DNA from: Psychromonas sp. CD1
GTDB taxonomy: Bacteria; Pseudomonadota; Gammaproteobacteria; Enterobacterales; Psychromonadaceae
DNA: 64,000 bases
Direction: 5' to 3'
Assembly (NCBI RefSeq): GCF_002239585.1
Contig: NZ_NDFH01000002.1
Location: forward strand, 62,001-126,000
Shown in pieces: positions 28,760 to 38,827 of the stretch. Each line of letters begins with the position of its first letter. The stretch's first letter is position 1. Both the position numbers and the translations under genes were made by a program. The notes below the pieces were generated by a model. That model worked only from the letters and a program-made list of their open reading frames with translations, searched no databases and was not told where the DNA came from.

Positions 28760-29641
28760 ATGTTCAGATTAAGGGTTACTCAGCAAGTTAAATATAGGAT
28801 GCGATACTTTCTTTTTTTATATAAACGTTGTCGTCAAGATAATATAAATGTTCCAGCAGGACATCTTGCTTATGTTACTTTATTATCTATTGTTCCTTGT
28901 CTTGCAGTTATTTTTTATATGCTCTCAGCTTTTCCTATGTTTTCTGATATAAATAAAATGTTTGAAAACTTTATTTATAATAACTTTTTACCCTCATCAG
29001 GAGATGCTCTTAAGTTACATATGAGTGGTTTTATCGAAAATACTAAAAAAATGAGTATGATGGGAATCGCTTCTTTGATAGTTATCGCATTATTATTAAT
29101 TTCGACGATAGATAAAACCATAAACCGTATTTGGCGTTGCTCTATTAAGCGCTCTTGGGTTCATGCCTTTACCATTTATTGGACGATTTTAAGTTTAGGT
29201 CCAATTATATTGGGTGGAAGTATTGCTTTAAGCTCTTATTTATTTACGATTGTAAAAGTGAAAGGTTTTTTATCAGTGGGAGAGCAATTACTGAGTTTTA
29301 TGCCTTTTATTATCTCTTGGTTGTCTTTTTCAGGCGTGTATACTTTAGTTCCGCATCAAAAAGTAAATACTCGGCATGCTTTAATCGGTGGATTGAGCAG
29401 TGCGATATTATTACATATGGGAACTGATTTATTTAGTTTATACATTATAAACTTTCCCTCTCAGCAAATAATATATGGTGCTTTGGCGGTGATCCCTCTT
29501 CTTTTTGTATGGGTCTACTTTAATTGGTTAATTGTTTTATTTGGTGCAGAGGTAAGTGTTAGCATTGATGAGTTTATCCAACAAGAAAAAAATAATGAGA
29601 GGTATTATGATTGCACTAATACAACGTGTAACAAAAGCTAA
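28760..29641 (+). CDS. yihY: YihY/BrkB-family inner-membrane protein
   Basis: 293 residues (E. coli YihY 290), once called RNase BN in error. About six membrane segments can be traced, with family blocks [20 protein letters not shown] and [20 protein letters not shown]. The exact function is unknown; BrkB relatives have been linked to serum resistance and transport. The ATG at 28760 follows AGGGGG, so an upstream in-frame start at 28700 is not used. It overlaps dtd by 35 nt, in the same order as E. coli yihY-dtd. Confidence 0.9.
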   Translation: MFRLRVTQQVKYRMRYFLFLYKRCRQDNINVPAGHLAYVTLLSIVPCLAVIFYMLSAFPMFSDINKMFENFIYNNFLPSSGDALKLHMSGFIENTKKMSMMGIASLIVIALLLISTIDKTINRIWRCSIKRSWVHAFTIYWTILSLGPIILGGSIALSSYLFTIVKVKGFLSVGEQLLSFMPFIISWLSFSGVYTLVPHQKVNTRHALIGGLSSAILLHMGTDLFSLYIINFPSQQIIYGALAVIPLLFVWVYFNWLIVLFGAEVSVSIDEFIQQEKNNERYYDCTNTTCNKS

Positions 29642-30044
29642 AGTCGAAGTTTCGGATAAAGTTGTTGGAGAAATTAACCAGGGATTACTTATTTTATTGG
29701 GAATTGAAAAGGAAGACGATATTACTAAATGTCAAAAACTTGTTGATAAAGTATTGGCTTTTCGCTTATTTGCCGATAGTCAGGGTAAAATGAATCTTAA
29801 TGTGCAACAGATACAAGGAGATATTTTAGTTATTTCTCAATTCACACTGGCAGCCATTACTAATAAAGGTAACCGTCCTGGATTTTCAAATGGTAGCTCA
29901 CCCGAAACCGCAAAAAAACTATATGAGAATTTTAGTGAGTTATGTCGTTTATGTCATTTACGAGTAGAAAATGGAGTGTTTGCGGCCAATATGCAGGTAT
30001 CATCAACAAATGATGGGCCGGTTACTTTTTGGCTTAAAGTCTAA
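29607..30044 (+). CDS. dtd: D-aminoacyl-tRNA deacylase
   Basis: 145 residues, the same as E. coli, starting [15 protein letters not shown]. Dtd hydrolyses D-amino acids, and Gly from mischarged tRNA-Ala, off tRNA using an RNA-based mechanism. The two signature motifs are present: SQFTL (residues 77-81) and the cross-subunit GP in NDGPVTF near residue 137. Residue 84, usually Asp in the AAD context, is Ile here (codon ATT). The start ATG lies 35 nt inside yihY and has a GAGAGG site, suggesting translational coupling. Confidence 0.95.
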   Translation: MIALIQRVTKAKVEVSDKVVGEINQGLLILLGIEKEDDITKCQKLVDKVLAFRLFADSQGKMNLNVQQIQGDILVISQFTLAAITNKGNRPGFSNGSSPETAKKLYENFSELCRLCHLRVENGVFAANMQVSSTNDGPVTFWLKV

Positions 30045-30064
30045 TGTTATAATAGGTATGTAGA

Positions 30065-32944
30065 ATGTTATTAAATAAATTATGTTGTAAAGTTGTTCTT
30101 CTATTCTTTTTATGTGGTGTAGCAAACGTATTTGCTAATACGCTTCTTTCTCCTGCCAGAGATGCGAAGCAAACCTTTCAAGTTTTAACAACCTCGATTC
30201 AAAAAAGCTCTAATGATCACCGAAAATATGTGCAGATCCGTCTAAAGAATAAATTAGAAGTGCTATTGATCTCCGATCCTGATTTAAAAAATAGTGCTGC
30301 TTCTCTTTCTGTTCCTATTGGCAGTATGCATAATCCGGACACCCAGTTAGGGCTCGCTCATTATTTAGAGCATATGTTATTTTTAGGCTCAGAGCGGTAC
30401 CCCGTGATTAATGCATACAGTCGTTTTATGAATCAGAATGGTGGGTATACTAATGCCTACACGGGCCAAGATATCACGGTGTATGGTTTTGAAGTGAATG
30501 ATAATGTATTTGAAGAAGCATTAGATAGGTTAGGGAATATGATGCGTGCTCCATTACTTGATGCAACCTATGCAGATAAAGAGCGACATACGGTTAATGC
30601 TGAGCAGAAAACATATTTTGATAATGATATGCGCAAGTTATACGCATTACAACGCTACACCTTAAATCCAAAACACCCTTCAGCACGCTTTAGTACGGGA
30701 GATTTAGACACATTAAAAGATAAGCCGGGTAGTAAATTACATGATGAATTAACGCGTTTCTTTGATACTTATTATTCGGCAAATTTAATGAAAGTCGTTT
30801 TAATCAGTCCTCGCTCTATTACTGATTTGGAAAAAATAGCAAGTCGATATTTGACGCAAATTATAGATAAAGACACTAAAAAACCGATTATTGTCATACC
30901 GCTAATCACGGATAAAGAGCGTGCAATTAAAGTTTCTTTGCAGCCAACGGCAGATATTAAAATGTTGCAAGTGAATTTTTTAGTGCCCAGTGTGAAAGAT
31001 GAATACATGTATCAGCCCGGTGGTTATATAAGTCGCTTAATTGGCTCTGATCATAAAGGGGGTTTATCGGATACTTTACGTAAAGAGGGTTTAGTTGATT
31101 CTGTTATGGCAGGATTCTATGCCCCAACAAGTGAGAATTATTCGAGTTTTTCAGTGCAATTTAAATTAACCTCTAAGGGGTTAGATGCACAAGATAAAAT
31201 TATGGTCACATTGTTTTCTTTTATCGATTTGATAAAAAATAAAGGTGTTAATGAATTACAATTTCAGCAGCAGAAAAATAGCCTAGATACACATTTTAAG
31301 TTTTTAAAAAAAACCAGTGCGTTTAATTATGTTATGACATTATCTGCGGATATGCAATTATACCCCATTCAAGATATTTTATTTTATGACTATCGTTTGG
31401 ATGCGTTTAAACCTCTTTTTATTAAAAAATTATTAACATATTTAACGCCTGAAAATAGTCGTATTTTTGTATTGAACCCTCAGACTAAAGGACAGTTGGA
31501 AATTCCTCATTATAAAGGAAAATATACATATCAAAAATTAAGTAAAGCCAAATTGAAAAGTTGGCTTAATATTAGTCACTCTATAAAAATGCAATTGCCT
31601 CCTGATAATACTTGGTCTCCGGAGAATTTGTCTGTTCATAAAATAACAAGTATCGAACCTGTACAATTGATTGCACAAAAAGGGCATTCGTTGTGGTTTC
31701 AGCAAAGTGCTTATTTAAAAGAGCCTAAAGGAAGTTTAACATTACAATTAAATGCAGACTTAATTGATGATAGTGCTGAAAATCAAGTATTAATGTCGAT
31801 GTTCTTATATGTATTAGATAAACAGCTCTCAGGTCTTGACTTCATGACTCAAGAGGCAGGTTTAGATTTCTCTTTAAATGCATATGATGGGCTATTATTG
31901 AGCACTTCAGGCTATAGTGATAAGCAAGATATGTTATTGCTTACGTTAGTAAAAAAACTAAAAAATGCACAATTTAATGAAAATGAATTAGTGCAAGCAC
32001 AGCAAGAAATATTGCGTTTACTCGATAATAAATCAAAATTAAGTACGCTTAATTTTGCTTTTGATGCATTTAAACAGCTAATGCGCACTTCTGCATTCTC
32101 CGATGAAATGTTGCGCCAAGCGACACATAAAATCACCTTAGAAAAATTACAAAACTTTAGCAACAAGCTGTTCACTCAGTCTACATTACGCTTATTAGCA
32201 CTTGGTAATTTTAGCAAGCAAGAGGTTTTGGCGTTAGATAGTGAATTAAAGAAACTTATTGAGATACAAGAAAAACCTTTTTATCATTTACAACGTAAAG
32301 TTGCGAAGGTGACAAAGGGGCCTTTAAATTATGCTTTGACATCTGCAATGCAAGACGATGCTTTATTAAGTGTTTATTTAACCGATCTCAACGGTGATAA
32401 AGCGGTAGCTACTGCAGCGTTACTTAATAAGTTATTACAACCTGCATTTTATGATCAAATACGTACACAGGAACAGCTCAGCTATTCGCCTTTTAGTATG
32501 AGTTTATCTATTCAAAATAGCGTTGCATTTGCTCTTGTGACACAGAGCCCTACATTATCAAATCAGTCGTTGTATCTGCGTTTTGAGGCTTTTATCGTAC
32601 AATTTAAAAAGCAGCTTAAAAATGTCACGGTAGATCACTTTAAAGACGTTCAAAAATCACAAGTGGCAAACTATTTAGCTAAACCGACGTCATTGGCATC
32701 GGAATTTTCATATTTAACACTTCAGTGGTTAAATATCCGTCCGAATATCAACGGTAAAAATGCGTATATTAAACAATTATCCGAGATCACTCTGGCTGAT
32801 GTTAAAGATTTTTATCAAACGATATTTATTCAAGGATCACATCGGCAACAAATAATAGTGCAAGTAGCGGGTCAAAAGTTTAAAGATAAAGCAATCTTAA
32901 AACTCGATAAAGAAATTAAAATAAGCAATATAGCCGACCAATAA
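30065..32944 (+). CDS. ptrA: Periplasmic protease III (pitrilysin, M16 family)
   Basis: 959 residues (E. coli 962). A signal peptide is seen at residues 1-24, ending ANVFA. The inverted zinc motif HYLEH is at 99-103, with the downstream Glu of the M16 family in the EQKTYFDNDMRKLYAL region. The rest contains the four M16 repeats. Pitrilysin degrades small peptides in the periplasm. In E. coli it lies in the recC-ptrA-recB-recD cluster; here no rec genes are adjacent, so it has moved or is a second M16 enzyme. It starts 20 nt after dtd and may share its transcript. Confidence 0.92.
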   Translation: MLLNKLCCKVVLLFFLCGVANVFANTLLSPARDAKQTFQVLTTSIQKSSNDHRKYVQIRLKNKLEVLLISDPDLKNSAASLSVPIGSMHNPDTQLGLAHYLEHMLFLGSERYPVINAYSRFMNQNGGYTNAYTGQDITVYGFEVNDNVFEEALDRLGNMMRAPLLDATYADKERHTVNAEQKTYFDNDMRKLYALQRYTLNPKHPSARFSTGDLDTLKDKPGSKLHDELTRFFDTYYSANLMKVVLISPRSITDLEKIASRYLTQIIDKDTKKPIIVIPLITDKERAIKVSLQPTADIKMLQVNFLVPSVKDEYMYQPGGYISRLIGSDHKGGLSDTLRKEGLVDSVMAGFYAPTSENYSSFSVQFKLTSKGLDAQDKIMVTLFSFIDLIKNKGVNELQFQQQKNSLDTHFKFLKKTSAFNYVMTLSADMQLYPIQDILFYDYRLDAFKPLFIKKLLTYLTPENSRIFVLNPQTKGQLEIPHYKGKYTYQKLSKAKLKSWLNISHSIKMQLPPDNTWSPENLSVHKITSIEPVQLIAQKGHSLWFQQSAYLKEPKGSLTLQLNADLIDDSAENQVLMSMFLYVLDKQLSGLDFMTQEAGLDFSLNAYDGLLLSTSGYSDKQDMLLLTLVKKLKNAQFNENELVQAQQEILRLLDNKSKLSTLNFAFDAFKQLMRTSAFSDEMLRQATHKITLEKLQNFSNKLFTQSTLRLLALGNFSKQEVLALDSELKKLIEIQEKPFYHLQRKVAKVTKGPLNYALTSAMQDDALLSVYLTDLNGDKAVATAALLNKLLQPAFYDQIRTQEQLSYSPFSMSLSIQNSVAFALVTQSPTLSNQSLYLRFEAFIVQFKKQLKNVTVDHFKDVQKSQVANYLAKPTSLASEFSYLTLQWLNIRPNINGKNAYIKQLSEITLADVKDFYQTIFIQGSHRQQIIVQVAGQKFKDKAILKLDKEIKISNIADQ

Positions 32945-32956
32945 AGCTTTGGTATC

Positions 32957-32987
32957 AAGCGATTGTAGTGTCTCTTTACAATCGCTT
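32957..32987 (+). terminator. Hairpin after ptrA
   Basis: An 11-bp perfect stem (32957-32967 with 32977-32987) with a 9-nt loop, 13 nt past the ptrA stop. No T-run follows, so it may protect the 3' end or need Rho rather than act as a full intrinsic terminator. Confidence 0.55.
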
Positions 32988-33063
32988 ACTGCTATCGTAG
33001 TTTACTGTATGCGAAAAATAGTTTTAACGGTTACAAATATGTAAATAATACATCGCTCCTATT

Positions 33064-33092
33064 TTGAATTTATTGTTCAGAGCCGATATACT
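33064..33092 (+). promoter_or_regulatory. Sigma70 promoter of rph-pyrE
   Basis: TTGAAT (33064-33069), a 17-bp spacer and TATACT (33087-33092), 34 nt before the rph ATG. This is the best-matching promoter in the gap. Confidence 0.7.
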
Positions 33093-33125
33093 AGGTTTTC
33101 ATTTCTATACAAGGCTTTTTTATTT

Positions 33126-33845
33126 ATGCGTCCGAGTAAGCGTACCCCAGAGCAAAATCGTGAAATTAAAATCACCCGTCATTTTACAGATTATGCAGAG
33201 GGATCTGTGTTAATTGAAATTGGTAACACTAAAGTATTGTGCAATGCTTCTGTTTCTGATTCTGTACCACGTTTTTTAAAAGGTAAAGGTAAAGGCTGGA
33301 TCACTGCTGAATATGCGATGCTACCTCGTGCGACGCACACACGAAATCAACGTGAAGCGGCTAAAGGCAAGCAGGGAGGTCGAACATTAGAGATACAACG
33401 TTTGATAGCGAGATCATTAAGAGCAGCTGTTGATTTAGACGCTTTTGGTGAAAATATGATAACTGTAGATTGTGATGTTATCCAAGCTGACGGTGGCACG
33501 CGTACTGCTTCAATTACGGGAGCATGTATTGCGTTAGCCGATGCATTAAATTGGATGGTAGCAGAAGGCAAAATCAAGAAAAGCCCCCTCAAACAGATGA
33601 TAGCAGCCGTTTCAGTGGGTATTTACAAAGATACTCCTGTATGCGATCTTGATTATGCTGAAGATTCAAATGCACAAACGGATATGAATGTTGTAATGAC
33701 TGAAGATGGAGGCATGATTGAAATTCAAGGCACAGCAGAAAAAGGTGCTTTTTCACATGAACAGTTATTAGCTATGTTAGCTTTGGCCAAAGGTGGAATT
33801 GATAAACTGATTGTTGAGCAGAAAAAAGCATTAAAGGGAGCGTAA
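33126..33845 (+). CDS. rph: Ribonuclease PH
   Basis: 239 residues (E. coli 238). A phosphorolytic 3'-5' exoribonuclease that trims tRNA 3' ends and degrades structured RNA. The N-terminal [20 protein letters not shown], the [18 protein letters not shown] block and the phosphate-binding [17 protein letters not shown] region are all present, so this copy looks intact, unlike the rph-1 frameshift of E. coli K-12. It is followed by pyrE after only 3 nt. Confidence 0.97.
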   Translation: MRPSKRTPEQNREIKITRHFTDYAEGSVLIEIGNTKVLCNASVSDSVPRFLKGKGKGWITAEYAMLPRATHTRNQREAAKGKQGGRTLEIQRLIARSLRAAVDLDAFGENMITVDCDVIQADGGTRTASITGACIALADALNWMVAEGKIKKSPLKQMIAAVSVGIYKDTPVCDLDYAEDSNAQTDMNVVMTEDGGMIEIQGTAEKGAFSHEQLLAMLALAKGGIDKLIVEQKKALKGA

Positions 33846-33848
33846 ATA

Positions 33849-34493
33849 ATGAAAGATTACCAACGCGAATTTATTGCCTTTGCGATTGAAAAAGAAGTGC
33901 TGAAATTTGGCGAATTCACTTTGAAATCTGGTCGGATAAGTCCTTATTTTTTTAATGCAGGTTTGTTTAATACCGGTCGAGATCTGGCGCGTTTAGGACG
34001 TTTTTATGCGGCAGCATTACAAGATTCAAAAATAGAATATGATTTATTATTTGGGCCCGCGTATAAAGGGATCCCAATCGTAACGACAACTGCAGTCGCT
34101 TTAGCCAATGATTATGATTTGGATCTTCCCTATTGTTTTAATCGTAAAGAAGAAAAAAAACACGGAGAAGGTGGTTGTTTAGTAGGCGCTACCTTGCAAG
34201 GCAAAATCATGCTCGTTGATGATGTTATTACAGCGGGAACTGCAATTAGAGAATCAATGACGCTCATTAATGCACATAATGCACAACTGGCAGGTGTTTT
34301 AATCGCTTTAGATCGCCAAGAAAAAGGTAATGGTTCACTTTCTGCGATTCAAGAAATCGAACAAGATCATGATGTGAAAGTGATTTCAATTGTTAAGTTT
34401 AATGATGTGATCACATATTTAGAGGGCTCGTCCGCTATGCAATCACATTTACAAGCTGTAAAAGCATATCGTCAAAAATACGGTGTTGAATAA
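33849..34493 (+). CDS. pyrE: Orotate phosphoribosyltransferase
   Basis: 214 residues (E. coli 213). It joins orotate and PRPP to give OMP in pyrimidine synthesis. The PRPP-binding motif is visible as [16 protein letters not shown] near residue 120, and the flexible catalytic loop as [12 protein letters not shown]. The spacing to rph is 3 nt. In E. coli a UTP-sensitive attenuator lies between rph and pyrE; there is no room for it here. Confidence 0.97.
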   Translation: MKDYQREFIAFAIEKEVLKFGEFTLKSGRISPYFFNAGLFNTGRDLARLGRFYAAALQDSKIEYDLLFGPAYKGIPIVTTTAVALANDYDLDLPYCFNRKEEKKHGEGGCLVGATLQGKIMLVDDVITAGTAIRESMTLINAHNAQLAGVLIALDRQEKGNGSLSAIQEIEQDHDVKVISIVKFNDVITYLEGSSAMQSHLQAVKAYRQKYGVE

Positions 34494-34530
34494 TATATAT
34501 TAGCCCTTATTTTTTAATAATCTATTGATA

Positions 34531-34568
34531 AAGGGGCGCGTTATTTATAGCGTGTTCCTTTTGTTTTT
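34531..34568 (+). terminator. Probable terminator after pyrE
   Basis: Arms 34531-34540 and 34551-34560 form a 10-bp stem with several G-U pairs around a 10-nt loop, followed by TTTTGTTTTT. It lies 38 nt past the pyrE stop. Confidence 0.6.
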
Positions 34569-34600
34569 AACGTTTTATTTTAATATTTTAATATTTTATT

Positions 34601-37600
34601 TTATTTATCTCGAACTTTCAATTTTAGCGTTTCATCAAATTCCTTTTCGGGTGCATGTGTACTTGCTATGTAAGAGTAAATAACGGGTAATATAAATAAA
34701 GTAAATAATGTCCCGATGGATAGACCAGATACGATAACGATACCGATACCAAAACGACTAACAGCACCCGCACCGGTTGCAAAGAGCAATGGTACTAGGC
34801 CAGCAACCATCGCTGCGGTTGTCATTAAAATAGGGCGTAGTCGAACACTGGCAGCCTTTTTAACGGCATCAATACGATTTAAACCATGGTGTAGCTGCTC
34901 TTCTTTAGCAACTTCTGCGATTAAAATGCCATGTTTGGTTATTAAACCCACCAATGTTATCAAACCCACCTGTGTATAAATATTCATTGTAGCCGCCCCC
35001 CAAGCAAGAGCAACAAGCGCGCCACTGATTGCTAAAGGCACGGTCATTAGAATAACCAAGGGGTCTCGAGCACTTTCAAATTGACTTGCTAGCACAAGGA
35101 AAATAATCAATATCGCCAGTAGGAATGTGGCATACAATGCACCACCTTCTTCTACATATTGTCGAGCTTCACCTAAATAACTATGATTATAGCCTTGTGG
35201 TAATTTGGTGGTGGCGAGCTCATCAAAGAACGTGATCGCATCACCCATAGCGACTCCCGGGGCAAGTACTACTCCTATGGTGGCGCTATTGAGCTGATTA
35301 AAATGGGCAAGAGAGCGGGGCTCTGCAGTGATATCGATGGTAATTAATTCACTTAATGGCAACATATCTCCATTTTTAGCTCTAACAAAGAAATTACCTA
35401 ATTTATCCGGAGATAGACGATATTTTCTTTCAACTTGTGCAATGACTTCATAACTACGTCCATTTAGATCAATACGATTTATATAACCATCACTTAATAG
35501 GGTGCCTAATGTTACGCCAATGTCTTGCATTGTTACACCATAAGCACCTGCTTTATCGCGATCAATTTTAATATTCATGGTCGCGGAATCGAACGCCAAA
35601 TCAAGTTCCGAATAAACAAACTTAGGATTGCTTTGTGCGGCAGCTAATACATCACTGGCTATTTCGACTAGACTTTCAAATGAATTAGATGTTGTGATCA
35701 CAAATTGAATGGGTAATCCACCTGATGAACCAGGCAACTCTGGCATTTGAAATGAAGTGGTTGCCATTGCCGCAATATTGTCAAAATCTGACTTTAAAGC
35801 AGAGGCGAGTTGTTTAGGATTAATATCTCGTTGACTCCAAGGTTTCATAATTGCGATGCCAAAACCTTGGTTACTATTAGGTACACCCGACATTGCCAAG
35901 CTACTTATTACACTTGGCTCGTTCATGGCAATGTCTGTTATTTGATGCATACTCTTTTCAATGTAATCTAAATTTGCATTGGAGGGTGCTTTTGCTAGTA
36001 CCATTAATGCGCCTTTATCTTCCGTGGGAGCAAGCTCCGCAGGGATGTATTTAAAGAGTAAAGGTAAAGAAATAAAGACGAGAGCACAAAAAACAATAAC
36101 AGCTGGTCGACGCTCCATTACTTTGTCGAGTAAATTTGAGTAGCGAAGTGTAATGTAAGACAACGTATTGTCTATTGTTGTTTCAAAACGATTCGGTTGA
36201 TGTTTGCTTGTAAGCATGATGCTACACATCATGGGAGAAAGCGTTAATGCAAGAAATCCTGAAACAAAAACAGCGCCAGCGAGGGTGAGAGCAAACTCGG
36301 TAAAAAGAGAGCCTGTAATGCCTCCCATTAAAGCGATAGGAGCATATACTGCAGCTAAAGTTATCGTCATTGAAATAACTGGCCCTGCTATCTCTCGTGT
36401 ACCAATGATGGCTGCGCGAAAAGGCGTCTCCCCCGCTTTAATATGCCGATCTACATTTTCAACGACCACAATGGCATCATCGACCACTAATCCAATTGCC
36501 AGTACCATTGCGAGTAGAGTCATTAAATTGATAGTAAAACCAAATACCTGCATAACCACTAACACGCCAATTAAAGAAAGGGGAATGGTAATGATGGGGA
36601 TAACAACCGCGCGCCATGAGCCTAAGAACAGGATCATCACAATAAGTACGATAGCTCCTGCTTCGGCAATGGTTTTCATTACTTCAGTAATGGATTCATT
36701 AATGGCGATGGTTGAATCATAAAGAACATTCATTTTAATGGAACTGGGTATGTTTTTATCAAAACTGGGTAACATTTTCAGAACCCCCGCAGTGATATCA
36801 AGAGGGTTTGCAGTTGGAGATGCATCTATAGCGACAATAACCGCATTTTTACCATTTGCCATTGAGCGGTATGTGTCATGGCTCTTTTCTAGCGAAACGC
36901 GAGCAATATCTTTTAAACGGATAACTTTTCCGTTTTCTCGTGTTGCGACAATTAAAGTCTCTAATTCAGAAGCGCTTTTAACTTGTGTTTCTGTTTTACC
37001 GTTATACAGAGTGTAGTAACCATTTGCTTGGCCTGTTGCCGATTGAATATTGTTAGCTTGCAATATTTGTATAACATCGCTTGTGGTTAAATTAAATCCT
37101 GCCATACGCTCAGGATCTAGCCAAATGCGGAGTGCAAAAGGTGTGCCACCATAAAGATTTACTTTTGCAACGCCATTAATGCTAAATAATTGCGGTTTAA
37201 TAACGCGCTCTAGATAATCCGTTATTTGGCTATTATTTAATTGTTTACTTGCAAAGGCAATATAGATAACAGAAGTAGAAGCTCCCGTACTAAGGTCAAT
37301 GGTAGGATCTTCGGCTTCGCTCGGCAGTACTGAGCGCACACTATTAACCTTGGCTAAGATATCTGCCACCGCACCATTTGGGTCAGTATTTAATTTCATA
37401 AATACTTTTATGCTAGAGCGTCCCATGAAGCTCTGTGAAGTAATAAAGTCAATGTTATCAGCTTGAGCAATCGCTTGTTCAATAGGCTGGGTGATAAATC
37501 CTTGAATTAAATTTGCGTTAGCTCCGTAATAGCTGGTAGAGATAGTAATAACCGTATTTGTCATTTCAGGGTATTCACGTACCTGCATTTTAGTGAGTGC

Positions 37601-37681
37601 TTGTACCCCTAATAAAACAATTAATAAACTTAACGAGATTGCCAATATTGGGCGTTTAATAAATATATCAGTAAATTTCAT
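34601..37681 (-). CDS. RND-family efflux permease (AcrB-like, HAE1 type)
   Basis: 1026 residues, a proton-driven inner-membrane exporter of hydrophobic drugs or biocides. Twelve membrane segments and two large periplasmic loops can be traced. The proton-relay pair is seen in GLVVDDAIVVVEN in helix 4, and the N-terminus FTDIFIKRPILAISLSLLIV is typical. It is the last gene of a regulator-adaptor-permease operon, 8 nt after the adaptor. No outer-membrane partner is encoded beside it; the tolC gene at 52793 is the likely partner. Substrates cannot be predicted from sequence alone. Confidence 0.93.
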   Translation of the reverse strand: MKFTDIFIKRPILAISLSLLIVLLGVQALTKMQVREYPEMTNTVITISTSYYGANANLIQGFITQPIEQAIAQADNIDFITSQSFMGRSSIKVFMKLNTDPNGAVADILAKVNSVRSVLPSEAEDPTIDLSTGASTSVIYIAFASKQLNNSQITDYLERVIKPQLFSINGVAKVNLYGGTPFALRIWLDPERMAGFNLTTSDVIQILQANNIQSATGQANGYYTLYNGKTETQVKSASELETLIVATRENGKVIRLKDIARVSLEKSHDTYRSMANGKNAVIVAIDASPTANPLDITAGVLKMLPSFDKNIPSSIKMNVLYDSTIAINESITEVMKTIAEAGAIVLIVMILFLGSWRAVVIPIITIPLSLIGVLVVMQVFGFTINLMTLLAMVLAIGLVVDDAIVVVENVDRHIKAGETPFRAAIIGTREIAGPVISMTITLAAVYAPIALMGGITGSLFTEFALTLAGAVFVSGFLALTLSPMMCSIMLTSKHQPNRFETTIDNTLSYITLRYSNLLDKVMERRPAVIVFCALVFISLPLLFKYIPAELAPTEDKGALMVLAKAPSNANLDYIEKSMHQITDIAMNEPSVISSLAMSGVPNSNQGFGIAIMKPWSQRDINPKQLASALKSDFDNIAAMATTSFQMPELPGSSGGLPIQFVITTSNSFESLVEIASDVLAAAQSNPKFVYSELDLAFDSATMNIKIDRDKAGAYGVTMQDIGVTLGTLLSDGYINRIDLNGRSYEVIAQVERKYRLSPDKLGNFFVRAKNGDMLPLSELITIDITAEPRSLAHFNQLNSATIGVVLAPGVAMGDAITFFDELATTKLPQGYNHSYLGEARQYVEEGGALYATFLLAILIIFLVLASQFESARDPLVILMTVPLAISGALVALAWGAATMNIYTQVGLITLVGLITKHGILIAEVAKEEQLHHGLNRIDAVKKAASVRLRPILMTTAAMVAGLVPLLFATGAGAVSRFGIGIVIVSGLSIGTLFTLFILPVIYSYIASTHAPEKEFDETLKLKVRDK

Positions 37682-37689
37682 TACGCCTC

Positions 37690-38811
37690 CTACAACGCTG
37701 GTATTTGATCGGGTTTATTTAAAAGGTCAGACTGGATGATTTTAACTTGTGCCCCATTACTCAAACGTACTTGACCACTTGTAACAATGCGATCTCCAAC
37801 TTTCAAGCCAGTAAGAACATGGACGTCACCATCGTGACTCTTACCTAACGTAATGATTGTTTGATTAACTTGTAGGTGTTTTTTACCCTGTTTATTTATT
37901 TTATCGGTGATGACATAAACGGTTTGGCCATACAATGTATAGTTAATAGCTGTTTGTGGCAGGATAACTTGGTTGTGCAATGTTGGCATAATAACATTGG
38001 CTTTAGCAAACATACCTGAACGTAATTTATGAAATTTATTAGGAATATTTGCTTGTACTTGAACCACACCACTTTGGTAGTTAATGGCAGGCTCAATCGC
38101 AGATATTTTTCCTAGAAAAATATTGTCGGGCTCAGCATCGACAAATATATGTATATTCTGTCCAACAAATATTTTATTTAGATCATTTTGCGGCACGGTA
38201 AAGCGTAAGCGCATTTGGCTAATATCTTCTAGGCGTACAATATTAGATCCGGCGGTTAAATATTCGCCCAGGTATACATTACGTAAACCCGCAATACCAT
38301 TAAAAGGTGCTCGAATAATACGGCGACTAATTGTTGCTTGGTACGATTCTATTTCACCTTGTAAAGAAAGATAATCAGATTGAGCATCATCCACTTGACC
38401 TTGTGAAACAGAGCCTTTTAAAAATAAGGCTTTCATGCGTTTAAAATTGCGTTTAATCGCTGGCATTTTTCCTTTGGCTGCTCGCAAATTTGCTTTTTCA
38501 ACGTCACTATCTAAGTAGATCAGAGCGTCGCCTTTTTTAAAGTTTTGTCCTGATTCAAAATTGATTTTTACAATTTTACCAGCCACTTCATTGGATATCA
38601 TAACTCCTTGAATGGGTTCAATAAATCCAATGGCACGCAACAGAGGCACCCAATTTTCAAGTTCAATAGTGGTACTTGTGACAGAAAATTCACTGATGGG
38701 TCGATTAGCGAGGAATTCTTTGATTTTACTCGCTTTATACATGTTAAAACCAATGACACTACCAAAAACTAATATGGCTAATAGTATTGCCGAAGCGATC
38801 CATTTTTTCAT
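37690..38811 (-). CDS. RND efflux periplasmic adaptor (membrane fusion protein)
   Basis: 373 residues. An N-terminal membrane anchor (about residues 5-25) precedes the split lipoyl domain (GVMISNEVAGKIVKINFESGQ... and RAPFNGIAGLRNVYLGEYL). A coiled-coil hairpin lies between them, and beta-barrel and membrane-proximal domains follow. It bridges the permease to an outer-membrane channel of the TolC type. No lipobox is seen, so it is held by the N-terminal helix. It starts 16 nt after the regulator gene. Confidence 0.92.
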   Translation of the reverse strand: MKKWIASAILLAILVFGSVIGFNMYKASKIKEFLANRPISEFSVTSTTIELENWVPLLRAIGFIEPIQGVMISNEVAGKIVKINFESGQNFKKGDALIYLDSDVEKANLRAAKGKMPAIKRNFKRMKALFLKGSVSQGQVDDAQSDYLSLQGEIESYQATISRRIIRAPFNGIAGLRNVYLGEYLTAGSNIVRLEDISQMRLRFTVPQNDLNKIFVGQNIHIFVDAEPDNIFLGKISAIEPAINYQSGVVQVQANIPNKFHKLRSGMFAKANVIMPTLHNQVILPQTAINYTLYGQTVYVITDKINKQGKKHLQVNQTIITLGKSHDGDVHVLTGLKVGDRIVTSGQVRLSNGAQVKIIQSDLLNKPDQIPAL

Positions 38812-38827
38812 TTGATTACCTTTGCTG

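Noticed and set aside
36204-36722. 172-codon frame antisense to the RND permease
   Set aside because: Composition is that of a complementary-strand shadow, and the permease frame is clearly real.
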